Shown piece by piece: positions 55,800 to 64,000 of a stretch of DNA of 64,000 bases. This stretch comes from Desulfomicrobium orale DSM 12838 (GTDB lineage Bacteria; Desulfobacterota; Desulfovibrionia; Desulfovibrionales; Desulfomicrobiaceae). The notes under the pieces are model-generated. The model was not told the DNA's origin and did no database searches. It saw only the letters and a program-made list of their open reading frames with translations. Both the position numbers and the translations under genes were made by a program. Positions within the stretch are counted from its first letter, which is position 1; every line of letters starts with the position of its first letter. The DNA is taken from NCBI RefSeq assembly GCF_001553625.1, contig NZ_CP014230.1:2232001-2296000 (forward strand). The letters are read 5' to 3'.

Positions 55800-57479
55800 C
55801 TAAGTCCATTTTCCAATCGACTGGACGACAAACTCCTCAGGAAATCCAAATTCAACTCCGGCAGCGCGATAAAGATTTCTTAAACCTTCACTTCCCCCAA
55901 GAGATAGTGCGTTCCAATAATTATCAACACATCTCTGCTTATTATTTTGATATATATTCAATAATTGCAACGCGCCGGCATATGCAAAGGCATAGGTGAT
56001 AAAATAAAACGGAGCCTCAAACACAAGAGATGTCTGATGGTATGTTGTTTTGACTAGCTCATTGGAATAATCAACAAGCCCCCCGTATTCATGCTGTAAA
56101 GAGGCCCAATATTCTCTTCTGTCCTCAACGCTATGATCGGGGTGGGTATATACCCATTGCTCAAAGGAATTGATGTGAGCAATGCCCGTCAGACGAGCAA
56201 TCATCTTCTGAAAATATTGTTTTCCAGCCCACAGGGTATCGTCGGCATCATTGTAAAAAACATCCAAGTGATTCACGCCCATGACTTCCATGCCCCGGGC
56301 AGCCAGCTCGCTCATTTCCAGAGGCGGCAGGCTTGTATGCGAAGAATCCGCCATGGCCAAGTAGTGAAAAGCATGTCCTGCTTCATGGAGAAAAGTGATC
56401 ACATCCTGCTGTGAACCCGTGGCGTTCATGAAAATAAAAGGCAGGCCGCTCTCCTCCAGGTTCACGCAATAGGACCCCGGTGCCTTTCCCTGCCGACTGT
56501 CGAGGTCCATCAGTCCGTTCCGGCACAGAATTTCAAAGCAGTCTCCAAAGCGCGGATCAATCCGCGAAAAAACCATCCGGGATTTTTCCATCAATTCCCC
56601 TGTCCCTTGAAACGGTCTGAGCGGTTCCATCCCGTCTTCGTCACAGAACAGGTCAAAAGGTTTTAAGACACCGATCCCAAGCTTTGTTTTCCTTTCCTCC
56701 TGTATGTTTTTCAGCAGGGGAACAATCTGCTTTCTGCACAATGCATGAAAAGAAGCGCAGTCCTGCGGACCATAATCAACTCTTTTCTGGGCATGGAAAA
56801 GATATTCCATATAATCTGCAAACCCGGTGCGCACAGCCAGCTGTGTGCGCAGATGCAGCAGGCGTGTAAAAATGTCTTCCACCTCATCCTGAATCCGCAT
56901 CCATTGCGCCGCCTCCAGCTCCCATATTTCTTTGCGAACAGTCCGGTCAGGGCTGCGCAAATATCCGGATATTTCATGTCTGGTCAGCGTTTCTCCCCTG
57001 TAAGAAATACTTATTTTGGAGGTCAGGCGCTGATAGGCCGCCTTTGCTTCACTTTCTTCCACCTTCAGGTGTAAATCCCTGCTGTGCAACACTTTTCTGT
57101 TCTTTTGCACATCTTTGAAATACACGGAATACTCTCCATGCCTCATCTGCTCTCTGCATGGAACCTGATTTAATTTATGATGTAATTTCTGAAATTCCCT
57201 TTTATATTTTGGTTCAATTTCACGACAGAAATGCCGATATCGACGCGCTCTGTCCGTGTCATCCGTTCGGCAGGTGAAGTGAATATAACGCATGTTTTTT
57301 TCCTGATGCAACACAGCCTTAAGTTCATTCATTTTCCGTATCCATTTCTTCGCATCTGCTTCCGTATGGATATCTTCTTCCAGCAAAAGCAGGAAAAGCG
57401 ATTCAATATCACCCCATGAATCCAGGTTTATGTTTTCAGGAACAAAATTTCTTTTTCTTTTATTAATTTTGACTTCCAT
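55800..57479 (-). CDS. M3-family oligoendopeptidase (PepF-like)
   Basis: The protein is 559 residues from the ATG at 57479 (AGGAAAT upstream; an ATG at 57497 would add six residues). The zinc site FLHEAGHAFHYLA lies near residue 360 and further M3 features follow (EAPFYFITYAFAYAGALQLL near the end). It starts 27 nt after the stop of the RND gene, in the same direction, so both are probably one transcript, convergent with the RiPP operon. It may remove the leader of the modified peptide or degrade it for immunity; this is inference from position. It is unlike the PrlC gene at 23.9 kb. Confidence 0.87.
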   Translation of the reverse strand: MEVKINKRKRNFVPENINLDSWGDIESLFLLLLEEDIHTEADAKKWIRKMNELKAVLHQEKNMRYIHFTCRTDDTDRARRYRHFCREIEPKYKREFQKLHHKLNQVPCREQMRHGEYSVYFKDVQKNRKVLHSRDLHLKVEESEAKAAYQRLTSKISISYRGETLTRHEISGYLRSPDRTVRKEIWELEAAQWMRIQDEVEDIFTRLLHLRTQLAVRTGFADYMEYLFHAQKRVDYGPQDCASFHALCRKQIVPLLKNIQEERKTKLGIGVLKPFDLFCDEDGMEPLRPFQGTGELMEKSRMVFSRIDPRFGDCFEILCRNGLMDLDSRQGKAPGSYCVNLEESGLPFIFMNATGSQQDVITFLHEAGHAFHYLAMADSSHTSLPPLEMSELAARGMEVMGVNHLDVFYNDADDTLWAGKQYFQKMIARLTGIAHINSFEQWVYTHPDHSVEDRREYWASLQHEYGGLVDYSNELVKTTYHQTSLVFEAPFYFITYAFAYAGALQLLNIYQNNKQRCVDNYWNALSLGGSEGLRNLYRAAGVEFGFPEEFVVQSIGKWT

Positions 57480-57506
57480 TCTGATATTTCCTTGCATAAT
57501 GAATAC

Positions 57507-60500
57507 TCAAATATCCTCTGACACAGATTTTCTGGAAAAAAACCGTACAATCATCACGAAAAAAAGCGGGATGAAAAAAATGGCCAAAAGTGTGGCAAAA
57601 AGTACTCCGCCGAAAACGCCGGTACCGATGGCGTGGCGGCTGTTGGCTCCGGCCCCGGTACTGACGACCAAGGGCAGCACGCCGAGCATGAAGGCCTGGG
57701 AGGTCATCAGAATGGGACGCAGCCGCTGGTGCGCGGCGCGGATGGTGGATTCGAGCAGGTTATGGCCCTTGTCCACCCGCCGTTTGGCGAACTCCACGAT
57801 CAGGATGGCATTTTTTGCAGACAGGCCAATGGTGGTCAGCAGGCCCACCTGGAAATAGATGTCGTTTTCCAACCCTCGCATCCAGGCCGCCACCAGCGCA
57901 CCCAGTACTCCCAGCGGCACGGCCAGCATGACGGAAAAAGGCACGGTCCAGCTCTCATACAAAGCCGCCAGACAGAGAAAGACCACAATCAGCGAGAAGG
58001 CATACAAAAAAGGAGCCTGAGCGCCGGACTGCAGTTCCTGATAAGACGCGCCCGTCCATTCATGACCAAACCCGCCCGGAAGTTCACTGATAGTCGCGGC
58101 AATAGCCTGCATGGCCTCGCCGCTGGACCGGCCCAAAGCCGGTTCTCCCATGATTTCTAAGGCCGGACTGCCGTTAAAGCGCTCAAGCTTGGGTGCGCCA
58201 TGCGACCAGGAGGCAGAGACAATGGAGGAAAAAGGCACCATATTCCCGCTGTCGTTGCGGATGTGCCAGATATTGATGTCTTTGGGCGTCATGCGGAAAG
58301 GAGCGTCCGCCTGGAGATAGACCTTCCTGAGCCTGCCCCGTAGGATGAAATCGTTGACATAGGCCGAACCCCAGGCCAGCCGCAGGGTGGTATTGATATC
58401 CTCCACCCGCAGCCCCAGGGCCATGGCTTTTTCGTAGTCAACCTGCAGGGCGTACTCCGGTGTGTCTTCCATACCATTGGCCCGCACCCAGGCCAGATCC
58501 GGATTTTTGCCCGCCATGTCCAGAAGCTGATCACGCGCTTCCATCAATCGGGCATGGCCCAGACCGTTCACATCCTGCAGGAACAGGTTAAAGCCCGAAG
58601 CCCGACCCAAAGACGGCATCCCCGGCAGATTGAAGGCGGAAAGCTGTGCTTCTTTCATTCCGGAGAAGAACTGCCTGGTCCGGGCAATGACGGCGTCCAC
58701 GGATTGCTCCGTACCCTTGCGCTTGCTCCAGTCTTTCAACATGACAAATATCATGCCCATGTTCTGGCCCTCTCCGGCAAAACTGAAGCCCGTGATGGCA
58801 AAGACATGCTCCACATTTTCCCTTTCATGCTCCAGCAGATGGGCGCTGACCTGATCCAGCACGGCCTGGGTCCGCTCCACCGTGGCCCCGACGGGCAGCT
58901 GGGCGGATGCCATGAAAACGCCCTGGTCCTCCTGCGGAATAAAGGAGACGGGCAGTTGGATAAAAAGGCCGGCTATCGCCCCGATCAGAACCAAATAAAT
59001 CAGGCTGAAACGCAGAGCTCGATTTGCGATGTAGCCGACGCTGAGACCATAGCGATGGGTGGTTCTTTCAAAAGCGCGGTTGAACCAGGACCACACTGCT
59101 GATTTTCTGTTATGTCCGGCTGAAGGTTTGAGCATGGTGGCGCACAGGGCCGGAGTCAGAATAACAGCCACAAGGACCGACAGGACCATGGCGGAAACAA
59201 GGGTAATGGAAAACTGGCGGTAAATGGCGCCGGTGGACCCTTTGAAAAAGGCCATGGGCACGAACACCGCCGACAGGACCAAGGCCACGCCGATCAAAGC
59301 CCCGGTAATCTGGCGCATGGATTTTCGAGTCGCTTCCCGCGGCGGCAGTCCTTCTTCCGCCATGATCCGCTCCACATTTTCCACCACCACAATGGCGTCG
59401 TCCACCAGCAGGCCAATGGCCAACACCAAGCCAAACATGGTCAGAGTGTTGATGGAAAACCCCAGGACAGACATGATGCCAAAGGTGCCCAGCAGCACCA
59501 CCGGGATGGCAATGGCCGGAATGAGCGTGGTCCGAAAATTCTGAAGAAAAAGATAGACGACCAGGACCACCAGGATAACGGCCTCCACCAGAGTATGGAC
59601 GATCTCCCTGATGGAGACCTCAACGAATTTTGTGGTGTCGTAAGGATAAACAACCTCGATTCCCGGCGGAAAAGAAGGGCTCAGCTCCCTGATCTTCTGT
59701 TTGATTTTTCGGGCTGTTTCCAGGGCGTTGGCGCCAGGAGCCAGGCGGACAGATGCTCCAGCGGCAGGCTGTCCGTTCAGGGTCGCGCTGGTGGAATAAT
59801 ATTCCGCGCCAATCTCCACTCTGGCCACATCTTCAAGGCGCACTCGTGAACTGTCGCTATTCACTTTGAGCAGAATGCGGGCAAACTCTTCGGGAGAGTT
59901 GCACAGGGTCTGGGCAGTGAGGGAAAAGGTGGATTGCTGGCCGGGTACAATGGGGGTACCGCCCAGACTGCCCACGGCCACCTGACTGTTCTGGTTGCGG
60001 ATGGCCTGGGCCACTTCAGCCGGAGTCAGGCTGTAGCTGTGGAGCTTGTACGGATCGAGCCAGACACGCATGGCGTATTGGGCTCCATAGAGATCCAGGC
60101 GGCCCACACCGGCAATCCTGCTGATGGGATCGCGCAGATGGGACGCAAAAAAATCCACCAGGTCATAATTTTCATGGGAGCCGTCCAAAGACCTGATGGC
60201 GACGGTCAGCAGCGAAGCCATGCCAGACTTGCGGACCTGGACGCCCTGGTTCTGTACAACCTGTGGCAGGAGAGACATCACGCCCTGCAGTTTGTTCTGG
60301 ACCTGAATCTGGGCGATATCCGGGTCGGTGCCTGCCTCAAAGGTCAGCACGACTTCACCCCAGCCCGCAGACGAGCTTTGCGAGTATATGTGCTGAAAAT
60401 TATCCAAGCCAGTCATGGCCTGTTCAATGATCTGGATAACGCTGTTTTCAACAACTTCCGCCGATGCTCCGGGATACTCGGCGGAAATGGTCACCGCAGG

Positions 60501-60620
60501 TGGAGCGATTTCTGGGTATTGCGCTACAGGCAAGGTGGTCACGGCCAGCGTCCCAGCCAACATGACGGCAATGGCCAGCACCCAGGCAAAGACAGGCCGG
60601 TCAATGAAAAATTGGGCCAT
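57507..60620 (-). CDS. RND-family (HAE1/AcrB-type) efflux transporter
   Basis: This 1037-residue protein starts [20 protein letters not shown] and has the HAE1 pattern: [13 protein letters not shown], the helix-4 [29 protein letters not shown] and the second-half helix pattern [16 protein letters not shown]. Helices 2-6 and 8-12 and two periplasmic loops are present, so the pump is full length. It exports drugs or toxins with an adaptor and an outer-membrane channel, but neither gene is in the window. No good ribosome-binding site lies before the ATG; a strong 16-bp hairpin lies 27 nt upstream. Confidence 0.92.
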   Translation of the reverse strand: MAQFFIDRPVFAWVLAIAVMLAGTLAVTTLPVAQYPEIAPPAVTISAEYPGASAEVVENSVIQIIEQAMTGLDNFQHIYSQSSSAGWGEVVLTFEAGTDPDIAQIQVQNKLQGVMSLLPQVVQNQGVQVRKSGMASLLTVAIRSLDGSHENYDLVDFFASHLRDPISRIAGVGRLDLYGAQYAMRVWLDPYKLHSYSLTPAEVAQAIRNQNSQVAVGSLGGTPIVPGQQSTFSLTAQTLCNSPEEFARILLKVNSDSSRVRLEDVARVEIGAEYYSTSATLNGQPAAGASVRLAPGANALETARKIKQKIRELSPSFPPGIEVVYPYDTTKFVEVSIREIVHTLVEAVILVVLVVYLFLQNFRTTLIPAIAIPVVLLGTFGIMSVLGFSINTLTMFGLVLAIGLLVDDAIVVVENVERIMAEEGLPPREATRKSMRQITGALIGVALVLSAVFVPMAFFKGSTGAIYRQFSITLVSAMVLSVLVAVILTPALCATMLKPSAGHNRKSAVWSWFNRAFERTTHRYGLSVGYIANRALRFSLIYLVLIGAIAGLFIQLPVSFIPQEDQGVFMASAQLPVGATVERTQAVLDQVSAHLLEHERENVEHVFAITGFSFAGEGQNMGMIFVMLKDWSKRKGTEQSVDAVIARTRQFFSGMKEAQLSAFNLPGMPSLGRASGFNLFLQDVNGLGHARLMEARDQLLDMAGKNPDLAWVRANGMEDTPEYALQVDYEKAMALGLRVEDINTTLRLAWGSAYVNDFILRGRLRKVYLQADAPFRMTPKDINIWHIRNDSGNMVPFSSIVSASWSHGAPKLERFNGSPALEIMGEPALGRSSGEAMQAIAATISELPGGFGHEWTGASYQELQSGAQAPFLYAFSLIVVFLCLAALYESWTVPFSVMLAVPLGVLGALVAAWMRGLENDIYFQVGLLTTIGLSAKNAILIVEFAKRRVDKGHNLLESTIRAAHQRLRPILMTSQAFMLGVLPLVVSTGAGANSRHAIGTGVFGGVLFATLLAIFFIPLFFVMIVRFFSRKSVSEDI

Positions 60621-60647
60621 AAATTTGGAGTGGATGTACTGTTCAAA

Positions 60648-60690
60648 GCCATAAAGTTCAGAAAGTTCACGGCCTTCTGAACTTTATGGC
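60648..60690. terminator. 16-bp perfect inverted repeat between DUF4198 and RND genes
   Basis: GCCATAAAGTTCAGAA and its complement form a 16-bp stem with an 11-nt loop. It lies 18 nt past the DUF4198 stop and just before the RND start; it could terminate the first or regulate the second. No clear U-tract. Confidence 0.6.
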
Positions 60691-60708
60691 TGCTTCACAT
60701 CTGGTCTG

Positions 60709-61611
60709 TTATTGACGAACAAAAAAAGTAACTGTCGTGTTGTAGCCGACCTCCAGAGCCTTTCCCACCAGTTCCGCAGGTCCATCTTCTTTTGTGACTG
60801 GTTTACGCATTCTGACTGTGGCCAGCCATTTGCCCGGAGCGGTCACGCGGATTTTGGCGATTCCCTTGGAAATACGTCCTTGCAGACCATAATTTCCGTC
60901 AGCGCCGTACTGCTCCCCGTAAGCTTCGAGCACGGGCAGGCCGCTGCTGAAATCCGCCTCCAAGGGCTGACCGAGCATCAGCACTTTGAATTCCACTTCA
61001 TCACCCACACGGACTTTGGACAAATCCGTTAACGGTATCATTTCCAGATCATGTCCCACTGGTTTGGGTTCACTCCATGCCCCCACAGGCACAAAAGCCT
61101 TGGCGAAACTTTGAAACCGCCAGCACAGTTTGACTTCTTTCGCGTCCTTGATCTGATCGAGCGTTTTCCTCCCCCATTTTTCCCGTCCCTGCTGGTCGGT
61201 CCAGACGGCGAACTGCGTTTTCTTAATGGAAGCCGCGATCTGGTATGTGCCCTGAGGGGAGTTTTCATTGAATAAAACTTTGCGGGCGTATGCGTCGCCC
61301 GCAAGCATCTTTCCGCCGGGAAAGTTCGCAGTGCTTTTCCCTTCATTCCCCCCAGCAGCCTTGTTCGTATCCGGAGAAAAAGGGAAATCCATTTTTTTCA
61401 AGCCAGGGTCGTAAATCGCATATGTATCCAGCATATCGCCTTGTAAAAAATCATCCATGGGCATGGCGTGTCCCCAACCGATATTGGCGACAATGCTTCC
61501 CGGCGGATGGGCCATGGATTCGGTTATGTTCACGAAAAAGTTATGCGCCGAGGCGTGATTTGCTCCCAAGAGCGTCAGCAACAGAATGAAAAGGACAAGC
61601 TTCTGTTTCAT
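60709..61611 (-). CDS. DUF4198 periplasmic protein (NikM/CbiM-associated type)
   Basis: This 300-residue protein has a signal peptide (about 1-22, ending ASA) and starts with HNFFVNITESMAHPPG, typical of DUF4198 proteins often linked to nickel or cobalt uptake. The C-terminal part (KIRVTAPGKWLATVRMRKPV) is an Ig-like module. AGGAACT lies upstream. It follows the TonB receptor gene (233 nt) in the same direction, so both may bring a metal or metal chelate across the outer membrane and periplasm. The substrate is unknown. Confidence 0.8.
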   Translation of the reverse strand: MKQKLVLFILLLTLLGANHASAHNFFVNITESMAHPPGSIVANIGWGHAMPMDDFLQGDMLDTYAIYDPGLKKMDFPFSPDTNKAAGGNEGKSTANFPGGKMLAGDAYARKVLFNENSPQGTYQIAASIKKTQFAVWTDQQGREKWGRKTLDQIKDAKEVKLCWRFQSFAKAFVPVGAWSEPKPVGHDLEMIPLTDLSKVRVGDEVEFKVLMLGQPLEADFSSGLPVLEAYGEQYGADGNYGLQGRISKGIAKIRVTAPGKWLATVRMRKPVTKEDGPAELVGKALEVGYNTTVTFFVRQ

Positions 61612-61844
61612 AGTTCCTCCGTTTTTGAAGTTTAGTTTTGTTCCAATTCCAGATCAAAGATGTGCGAAGGCCGGACGAATACGACGCAGGCTGTCTTTGC
61701 ATGTCGAAGAGCATTCACCGCTGCCCTGCCGACAAGACCTCTCCCCCTTGAAAGAGGGGAAGTGGCGAGGAGAACGCGTTGATATGGAATCGGAATGGCG
61801 CGTCCACTCTTCATCCGGCTGAAGTCCGAGCGGATAATGCAGGC

Positions 61845-63857
61845 CTAGAATTCAACTCGGAGCGCAACTCCTGTCTGATAATTCCTGCCCTCCGCCAACC
61901 CAGGGGTGGCCCCTTCGTAATATTCCTCGTCGGTCAGGTTGTTGATCGTCACATACGGCTCCACCACGACATTGTCCGTCAGGCTATATTTATATAATGC
62001 CTTGAAATTCAAGATAGTTTTACCGTTCGACGGGTGATACGCCCCCAAATATCGGTATCCGGAACTATTTTTATACTTACCCAGTCTGAGCGCGCTCAAA
62101 TCCGCAGAAAATCCTTTCAGGTCATGAATACTAACGCCATATGAAAGCACTTCATCCGGTTGTCCAAATAACCTTTTGCCCTTGCCCTTATCTTCCCTCT
62201 TCTGTGTTGAATAGGATGAATAAAAACTCAACCAATCCGTGGGGAACACTTCCAACTTGGCCTCCATACCCTCGACATTTGCTTTATTGATATTGTAAAA
62301 TCTACGATGCATTCCGTATTTTGATTGGACAGCAAGCATATCTGTATAGTCTGTGTCAAAGTAGCTAAATTCAAAGTTTCCCCAACGCGATAATCTTTGC
62401 TTAAGCCCAACTTCCCATCCCTTGGCTTTTTCGGGCTTTATATCCGGATTCGGATCTATAAATGCATTGCCGAGCATTTGAACAGCGGAAGGGGGATTAA
62501 ACGCTTCGGTATAGGAAGCCCAAAGCGTGGTGTAATCATAATTTGTGTTGGCAAAGGGAAAGTAGGACAAGGAAAATCTGGGACTGGTCGAGCTTTTTGA
62601 GCTGGACTCGTCATAGGTATACCGATCGTACCTGACCCCGGCGATGGCCAAAATCTGATCTACGGGGCGGTATTCTACCTGACCATAAGGTGCGTAAACG
62701 GTTTCCGTTTCTTTGTTTCGGTACGAGAATTTGTGATTTTTTATAGCAAGCCAATCCAGCTTTGTTGTTTTATGTTGCACGCCTGCAACAATTCGCAACT
62801 TCTCATCTGGCAGCAGATTTAATGTTCCACGAATTTCATTCTGAAAAAACTTGTTTTCCATTTCTGTATAGTTTTGACGACTCAAGTAATCATTGAGATC
62901 AGTCATCCCCCATCCATTATAACCATAAACATAGTCATAGTTATTTTCACCAATACCGCTTGTGAGGTAGAGTGAAAACAAATCCTCAAAATCGCCATTG
63001 TAGCTTAAATTTACGCTCTGATAAAGAGCTTCTCCATCCCAGATCTTATGATCATAAGCTTTAAGTTTTTTGTACCATTGCCCCTTTCCTCCACCAATGT
63101 GGCGGGCTTCGTTATAGGTATAGTCCAGCGTAAGGGAATGGCTATCGTTAAAGTCGTAATCAAGCCTAGTGTAGAAATTTTTTCTGTCGGATTCGCCATA
63201 AGGTATTTTACCTTTGGGGGTTTTAAACTCATCTTTCTTGTCTCCATAAAGGCTGATAATGTAAGAGACGTTCCCAACCCCACCCCCTGTAGTCATACTT
63301 CCCAGCAGGGATTTGCCGCTCCCGAAGCCGGACTTGATATTCAGAAACGGGTTATCCTTATCCCCTTTCTTCATGATGATGTTTACTGCACCGCTGATAG
63401 CCCGCCCGCCGTGCATGGTGGATTGCGGACCTTTAAGCACTTCGATTCGTTCAATCCCCTCCATGCCGACAAGCCCCGGATCAAGTCCGTAATTTGTCGC
63501 AAAATGCCTGCTGTCCCTGCCGTTTATTAAAATCGACGGCATGAATCCGCGAATTTTAATATCGCCCCAGCCCATGCCGCCCCCTGTAGAGAGAGTTGTA
63601 GTGCCGGGAATTGTTTTCAGAGCGTCAAAGATGTTGTCCGCATTGGCTTTTATCGCCAAGTCTTCACTGGTCAGCACATCTATACTCGCCGGTGCTTCAG
63701 ATGTCTTCATTTCCGTCTTGGTCGCCGTGACCACCACATCATCCAGTTTAACCGTCTTTCCTTGAGTCTTATCGGCGGGATTGCCTTGAACTTCCGCCGC
63801 AAAACTTTGCAGCGCAAAACTCAAAACCAAGAATAAAGCCAAAATACCTCTTCGCAT
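61845..63857 (-). CDS. TonB-dependent outer-membrane receptor
   Basis: This 670-residue protein has a signal peptide (about 1-20), a TonB-box-like LDDVVVTATK, a plug domain (about 50-165: IKIRGFMPSILINGRDSRHF, ERIEVLKGPQSTMHGGRAIS) and a 22-strand-type barrel ending in aromatic FQ-like VALRVEF. Such receptors import siderophores, corrinoids or metal chelates using the TonB system. GGGGAAGAG precedes the ATG. The downstream DUF4198 gene suggests a nickel/cobalt-type substrate rather than heme. No riboswitch or clear Fur box was recognised upstream in the 143 nt available. Confidence 0.9.
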   Translation of the reverse strand: MRRGILALFLVLSFALQSFAAEVQGNPADKTQGKTVKLDDVVVTATKTEMKTSEAPASIDVLTSEDLAIKANADNIFDALKTIPGTTTLSTGGGMGWGDIKIRGFMPSILINGRDSRHFATNYGLDPGLVGMEGIERIEVLKGPQSTMHGGRAISGAVNIIMKKGDKDNPFLNIKSGFGSGKSLLGSMTTGGGVGNVSYIISLYGDKKDEFKTPKGKIPYGESDRKNFYTRLDYDFNDSHSLTLDYTYNEARHIGGGKGQWYKKLKAYDHKIWDGEALYQSVNLSYNGDFEDLFSLYLTSGIGENNYDYVYGYNGWGMTDLNDYLSRQNYTEMENKFFQNEIRGTLNLLPDEKLRIVAGVQHKTTKLDWLAIKNHKFSYRNKETETVYAPYGQVEYRPVDQILAIAGVRYDRYTYDESSSKSSTSPRFSLSYFPFANTNYDYTTLWASYTEAFNPPSAVQMLGNAFIDPNPDIKPEKAKGWEVGLKQRLSRWGNFEFSYFDTDYTDMLAVQSKYGMHRRFYNINKANVEGMEAKLEVFPTDWLSFYSSYSTQKREDKGKGKRLFGQPDEVLSYGVSIHDLKGFSADLSALRLGKYKNSSGYRYLGAYHPSNGKTILNFKALYKYSLTDNVVVEPYVTINNLTDEEYYEGATPGLAEGRNYQTGVALRVEF

Positions 63858-64000
63858 TTCGCTCTTCCCCCTCTATGCATTATCAGGTTAAATGTTCACG
63901 TACATAAAAACATCAACAAGAAAGTTTACTCTGCGCCTGAATGCTAATTTTATATTTGATGATAAATGCATATCGTCGTCATATAATTCAACATTATCAC

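Noticed and set aside
1..64000. CRISPR repeat array
   Set aside because: No regularly spaced direct repeats were seen in the window. The array probably lies left of position 1, beyond cas7 and cas1/cas2.

Overview
The window looks like the chromosome of a sulfate-reducing deltaproteobacterium of the order Desulfovibrionales (Desulfovibrio or Desulfomicrobium-like). The core genes are GC-rich (about 60% by eye) and show a Gram-negative outer-membrane lifestyle (LolA, HldD, OpgG/OpgH, TonB receptor). This placement is inferred from gene content and protein style; no database search was possible. Two exact copies of the Eikenella DNA-uptake sequence in the cas genes suggest that the host, or an ancestor, shared a habitat such as the oral cavity with Neisseriaceae.

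Layout. 1-5.9 kb: a type I-C CRISPR-Cas operon on the minus strand (cas3-cas5c-cas8c-cas7, the last cut by the window edge), with lower GC than the flank and Eikenella-type uptake words. 6.1-6.3 kb: a decayed GNAT acetyltransferase. 6.4-9.3 kb: NfeD, SPFH, LemA and TPM-domain envelope proteins. 9.5-13.2 kb (minus): small membrane protein, CBS-ACT protein, U32 enzyme, PHP phosphoesterase, IF-1. 13.4-17.7 kb: osmoregulated periplasmic glucan genes opgG and opgH with an extra small gene between them. 17.8-33.6 kb: nitroreductase, lolA, MFS transporter, tRNA-Arg(CCG), ubiX, M50 protease, trpS, prlC, ylqF, darP, a Usp protein, hisF/hisH, hldD, a TrmJ-type methyltransferase and a D,D-carboxypeptidase with a very long lysine-rich linker. 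33.9-37.8 kb (minus): paaK, dnaB and rplI-rpsR-rpsF. 37.9-41.6 kb: a two-component pair with a substrate-binding-like sensor and a sigma54 activator.

42.5-57.5 kb is an accessory island and the most interesting part of the window. It begins at a gene fused to an IS5-type transposase stub. Next come two AT-rich AraC regulators and a 35-residue candidate RiPP precursor with a near-perfect Shine-Dalgarno. The following operon encodes a SagB-type dehydrogenase, a stand-alone E1-like partner, two stand-alone YcaO proteins, a fused E1-YcaO protein, a flippase-like membrane protein and a membrane acyltransferase. The precursor has no cysteine and very few Ser/Thr residues, yet three YcaO domains are present. 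The membrane protein is interrupted by a -1 frameshift at a run of nine T. The acyltransferase is split by a 736-bp IS1595-like element with an 8-bp target duplication.

On the opposite strand, an RND exporter gene is followed after 27 nt by an M3 metallopeptidase gene; these could serve export and leader removal. The window ends with a DUF4198 protein and a TonB-dependent receptor (60.7-63.9 kb), probably for metal or metal-chelate uptake.
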